This document shows, piece after piece, positions 61,098 to 64,000 of a stretch of DNA of 64,000 nt. The translations under genes and the position numbers were made by a program. The stretch comes from Paenibacillus tuaregi. Its GTDB lineage: Bacteria > Bacillota > Bacilli > Paenibacillales > Paenibacillaceae. The stretch lies in contig NZ_LT575476.1 of NCBI RefSeq assembly GCF_900086655.1, positions 3,259,869 through 3,323,868 of the forward strand, in the 5' to 3' direction. The notes under the pieces were generated by a model that saw only the letters and a program-made list of their open reading frames with translations, did no database searches and was not told where the DNA came from. Each line of letters begins with the position of its first letter. The stretch's first letter is position 1.

Positions 61098-61845
61098 GAC
61101 GGTCAACCAGCTTTTTCAACGTTTCATGCAGAACTTTAACATCATTCACATTCGTATTTCCGGTTGCCTTGTCAATAATGGAGGAGTACACATGTGGAAT
61201 GACCTGCTGAACTCCAGCTTCAAGAGCAATTTCCACAATCCGCTCGAAATTGTCCATATCAATACCGCCCGTCGGCTCCAAGGCAAAACCTTCGGCCGCA
61301 CAAGCTTCTGCTACCGCACGATATTCATCTTCCAGCTTAAGTCCCTGCATCGGGAAATATTTCAGCGCATTTCCGCCCATATCCTTAATCAGTGCGATCG
61401 CCGCCCGGACGGGTACAATGGCATGATCCGCATTCGCTGCGCTGATAGGCCCGGTGGAGATGTTCACATAGCCCGGCCGTCCGCTTGGAGAGACAAGCGC
61501 ATTAATCCAGCTGTCCCGGCCTTCTAAATTTGCGCGCGTAGCGCCAACCGCCGTGAATACCTGATTGATGTGCGCTCCTTCATAACTCTTAGCAATTTCA
61601 GCTACAACCGCAGCTTGGCGGTTGTCTCCAGCACCAAGTCCAATCGAGACAGCATCGTCAATGGCCGCTCCATATTCGCGCATCGCCTTAACCGCTTCCT
61701 GGGCATTGGGGTAGTCCTTGGACAGAACTCCAACAACCACATGACCTTCCGCAGCCTCGAATACTTCCTTCGCATTCTCAATACTTCCAGCCAGCACGTT
61801 TAGGGCTGCACGGTTCTTGTACATACGTTTCTCGATATTGGACAT
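61090..61845 (-). CDS. dgaF: 2-dehydro-3-deoxy-6-phosphogluconate aldolase, DgaF type
   Basis: 251 residues of the KDGP aldolase family found with D-glucosaminate genes (DgaF in Salmonella), not the classical Eda: GVLSKDYPNAQEAVKAMREY, INQVFTAVGATRANLEG, LKYFPMQG and EGFALEPTGGID. It cleaves the phosphorylated keto-deoxy acid to pyruvate and glyceraldehyde-3-phosphate. It begins one base after the lyase gene ends. The Schiff-base Lys is probably that in NALKYFPMQG. Confidence 0.85.
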   Translation of the reverse strand: MSNIEKRMYKNRAALNVLAGSIENAKEVFEAAEGHVVVGVLSKDYPNAQEAVKAMREYGAAIDDAVSIGLGAGDNRQAAVVAEIAKSYEGAHINQVFTAVGATRANLEGRDSWINALVSPSGRPGYVNISTGPISAANADHAIVPVRAAIALIKDMGGNALKYFPMQGLKLEDEYRAVAEACAAEGFALEPTGGIDMDNFERIVEIALEAGVQQVIPHVYSSIIDKATGNTNVNDVKVLHETLKKLVDRHG

Positions 61846-61846
61846 G

Positions 61847-62950
61847 TTATTTGCCTCCTATAATTTCCTGGATTCTTGCTGCAATCACCTGCATGTCATC
61901 CCCCTGCAGCGGGCGGGGATCAATGTCGAAATACCCCTGTCTTAAACCATAATCACGTGTATAGACTGCAATCTCCCCATCTTTCAGTTGGTCGTTCACC
62001 GCAGCCGCCGATAGTCCTGCCGCCTGCTCATCAATATGAATACGGCCCCGGTAGATCGCCCGGCCAGCTTCATCCTGCACTATCGTCACTTTAACGCCTG
62101 GCAGAGCCTCAAGAGGTTCCAGCAGCTTGAGAGAAGCCTTCTCCTGCTCACTTTTGTCCGTCTTGCTCATGTACTCGTCCAGTGCCTGCAGAAGTCCAAA
62201 GGTCGTTTCCTTGCCTACCTTCATGCTTCGACCGATACCGTGAAGCTGCACTTTGAGCCAGTCAACATATTTGCGCTTGCCACCGACAATGCCGGAGGTA
62301 GGCCCTTCAATCGCTTTGGACCCGCTATAAATGGCCAGATCGGATACCTGCACATACTTCTGGATATCCTCCTCTGCAGCAGCATCCACAATCAGTGGAA
62401 TTCCGCGTCTCTGGGCAATTTCCCAGGCCTCCTCCACAGAAATCATATTCTTCTGCACGCAGTGGTGGGACTTCACATACAGGATCGCCGCAGTATTGAC
62501 GTTAATTGCATCCTCAATATGATATTTACGGCCTTCATTTGCGTAACCGGCTTCCACAAGGCTCCCCCCGCCAAGGTACACCATTGTCTCCACGGGAGCT
62601 CCATACTGGACATTGTGTCCCTTGAGCATGATGATTTCATTTCTCGCAATCGGGTCCTGATGCAATCTCTCACTGGCCCGGCGCTGTCCCTGGGTCACCA
62701 CTGCCGCCACGGAGAGCGCAATTCCGCTGGACGCCGAGTTGACGACAACAGCGGCTTCAGATCCTAGGATGCCAGCTATATAATCCCCGGCCTTATCAAC
62801 AAGATCAGCAATTTCAACGTACTGCTGGCCCCCCTGCTTCATCGCTTCCATCACTGTATCCGTAGGGGCGGATACGCCAAGAATACTCATTCTTCCACTA
62901 GCATTGATAACCCGCTTAAGACCGTATTTAGCATTCAGTGAATGTGCCAT
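61847..62950 (-). CDS. dgaE: PLP-dependent ammonia lyase, SelA-like/DgaE type
   Basis: 367 residues of the fold type I PLP group related to SelA. PLP Lys212 lies in YSGSKAIEGPTSGI; the Asp binding the pyridine nitrogen is in PLIVDAAAEED. DgaE of Salmonella removes ammonia from D-glucosaminate-6-phosphate to give the keto-deoxy acid. Here a sugar kinase follows instead of a PTS, so the substrate may be unphosphorylated. Overlaps the deacetylase gene by 23 bases. Confidence 0.82.
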   Translation of the reverse strand: MAHSLNAKYGLKRVINASGRMSILGVSAPTDTVMEAMKQGGQQYVEIADLVDKAGDYIAGILGSEAAVVVNSASSGIALSVAAVVTQGQRRASERLHQDPIARNEIIMLKGHNVQYGAPVETMVYLGGGSLVEAGYANEGRKYHIEDAINVNTAAILYVKSHHCVQKNMISVEEAWEIAQRRGIPLIVDAAAEEDIQKYVQVSDLAIYSGSKAIEGPTSGIVGGKRKYVDWLKVQLHGIGRSMKVGKETTFGLLQALDEYMSKTDKSEQEKASLKLLEPLEALPGVKVTIVQDEAGRAIYRGRIHIDEQAAGLSAAAVNDQLKDGEIAVYTRDYGLRQGYFDIDPRPLQGDDMQVIAARIQEIIGGK

Positions 62951-64000
62951 TTACAAAAGCTCCTCTCGGTTCAATATACTGATCCGCAATCCGCTCTTCG
63001 CCTTCGGAGTCGGTAAGGGTGATTTTTCCTGGTTTAAGCTCGAACAGCGTCAGGTTCGCCTCATCCCCTGCTTGAATCCGCCCAAGCTCAGGTCTGTTCA
63101 GCCAATTAGCGGCTTTCTCCGTCACCGCATAGATCACCTCTTCAAGGCTGTAACCTAAATAAAGGAACTTGGTCAGGACATTGGCCAGACTGTATACGGG
63201 ACCGTTCAACCGGTTGGCGCGGTATATATCCGTACTAATCGTGTCGGGCCGGATTCCGGCCTTTCTCGCATACTCAGCCACCTTAAACGAGAAGCTGGCC
63301 GTGCCGTGCCCCACATCGAGATGAACCCCCCGGTTCAATGCCGCAAGGAGCTCTGGCAGCGGGTCGCCCTGTGAATCGAATAAATTATTCGGCTTCCCAT
63401 TAAGGTAATGGGTAATAATATCTTTGTTCTCCATTAACTCCAGAACTTCCTCTATCATGGGAGGAGCGGAGCCGATATGCACCATTATGGGCAGATGGGT
63501 CTCATAAGATAGTACCCTTGCCAATCTCAGAGGTTCAATTCCGCTTCTCTGCACAACACTCCGGCTGATCCGCGCCTTAAGTCCAACAATAAATTCCTTA
63601 TGGTCACGGCAAGCCTGAAGTGCTTTCTCCACATCAATCCACTCCAGACGGGAAAGCTCATCCACCCGTTCGAGACCGATATGAGAGATGTTTAGAAAAG
63701 CCAGCAGCCTTGTGTGAGCACGCTCCGCGTTGCCTCTTAGTTCCCCGATCCGGTCCGCGCCGCAGCTTCCCGCATCAAGTATGGTGGTGACCCCCTGCTT
63801 AACCCCAATTTCATCGATCTCATCCCCGTAGGGCTCGAACTCTGGAAAAGCATGCACATGCATATCTATCCACCCGCTGGACACGTACTGCCCGGTGCAG
63901 TCCCTGATCTCACTGCCTGACGCTTCTCCCGCCCGTGTGATTTCGACGATTTTCCCGAATGCAATGACAATGTCAACGGCATGCCCATTGACGGTCTTCA
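62928..64000 (-). CDS. Amidohydrolase/deacetylase (COG3964-like), 5' end outside window
   Basis: The frame is open from 62928 to the window edge and continues beyond it; the internal GTG at 63884 is not the start, because the upstream codons read VNGHAVDIVIAFGKIVEIT, the usual first strands of amidohydrolases. Metal ligands are HxH in DMHVHAF, a probable carboxylated Lys in VGLKARIS, His in IMVHIGSAP, His in ITHYLNGK and Asp in ISTDIYRA. It is related to the EF_0837/AHA_3915 group, for which N- or O-deacetylation has been reported. First visible gene of the operon; likely deacetylates the amino-sugar acid. Confidence 0.88.
   Translation of the reverse strand, partial: KTVNGHAVDIVIAFGKIVEITRAGEASGSEIRDCTGQYVSSGWIDMHVHAFPEFEPYGDEIDEIGVKQGVTTILDAGSCGADRIGELRGNAERAHTRLLAFLNISHIGLERVDELSRLEWIDVEKALQACRDHKEFIVGLKARISRSVVQRSGIEPLRLARVLSYETHLPIMVHIGSAPPMIEEVLELMENKDIITHYLNGKPNNLFDSQGDPLPELLAALNRGVHLDVGHGTASFSFKVAEYARKAGIRPDTISTDIYRANRLNGPVYSLANVLTKFLYLGYSLEEVIYAVTEKAANWLNRPELGRIQAGDEANLTLFELKPGKITLTDSEGEERIADQYIEPRGAFVNGTFTEC

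Noticed and set aside
1..64000. CRISPR arrays, tRNA/rRNA genes, prophage or transposase genes
   Set aside because: No regularly spaced repeats, no cloverleaf or rRNA segments, and no integrase, transposase or phage structural genes were seen.

Overview
The window reads as a chromosomal segment of an endospore-forming Gram-positive, most likely Paenibacillus or a close relative. The evidence is strong Shine-Dalgarno sequences (GGAGG types), frequent GTG and TTG starts, Firmicute-type regulators (HxlR, TreR, RbsR with cre-like sites, AdaA/AdaB), copper-amine-oxidase-N-like secreted proteins, a YheC/YheD spore-coat-type protein, a DUF4179-like anti-sigma factor and a split NHEJ operon. No rRNA, tRNA, CRISPR array, phage block or complete insertion sequence was found.

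Layout. 1-7.1 kb: two paralogous secreted proteins flank an HxlR-linked redox cluster (one gene frameshifted), a lipoprotein, a tiny basic protein and an SRPBCC-ArsR autoregulated pair; small hairpin repeats are concentrated here. 7.3-13.5 kb: small protein and the rbsRKDACB ribose operon. 13.5-16.5 kb: small membrane and secreted proteins of unknown role. 16.5-21.2 kb: the treA-treP-treR trehalose operon with twin TreR operators. 21.5-31 kb: M28 peptidase, lone receiver, AraC regulator, YbaK, catalase, M29 aminopeptidase, chemoreceptor. 31-33.6 kb: an overlapping four-gene adaptive-response operon, adaA-ogt-2OG/Fe(II) oxygenase-SPL-like radical SAM. 33.9-39 kb: small basic protein, ClpP paralogue with a DUF2642-like partner, MarR, AzlCD, glutathione peroxidase, YheC/D. 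39-43.7 kb: sugar ABC importer without an ATPase gene, and an MFS carrier. 43.8-49.9 kb: SPFH plus NAD-kinase-like pair, ACT-malic enzyme, TetR, alpha/beta hydrolase with a truncated upstream duplicate. 49.9-55 kb: DNA repair (AlkC; Ku, ligase and primase-polymerase as separate genes, followed by a DUF2188 gene and a methyltransferase). 55.3-59.2 kb: TrhO and an ECF sigma/anti-sigma/secreted-sensor cluster. 59.3-64 kb: an operon for an amino-sugar acid (deacetylase, DgaE-like lyase, kinase, DgaF-like aldolase, GntR), whose first gene runs off the right edge.

The segment combines carbon scavenging (ribose, trehalose, an unknown oligosaccharide, an amino-sugar acid) with stress defence (alkylation repair, NHEJ, catalase, peroxidase, electrophile sensing). 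The most promising under-described units are the extended Ada operon, the SPFH/NAD-kinase-like pair with its unusual promoter dyad, the DUF2188/methyltransferase extension of the NHEJ operon, the secreted duplicate of the anti-sigma sensor domain, and two families of terminator-bearing intergenic repeats. All functions are read from sequence features and family knowledge; no database search was run.
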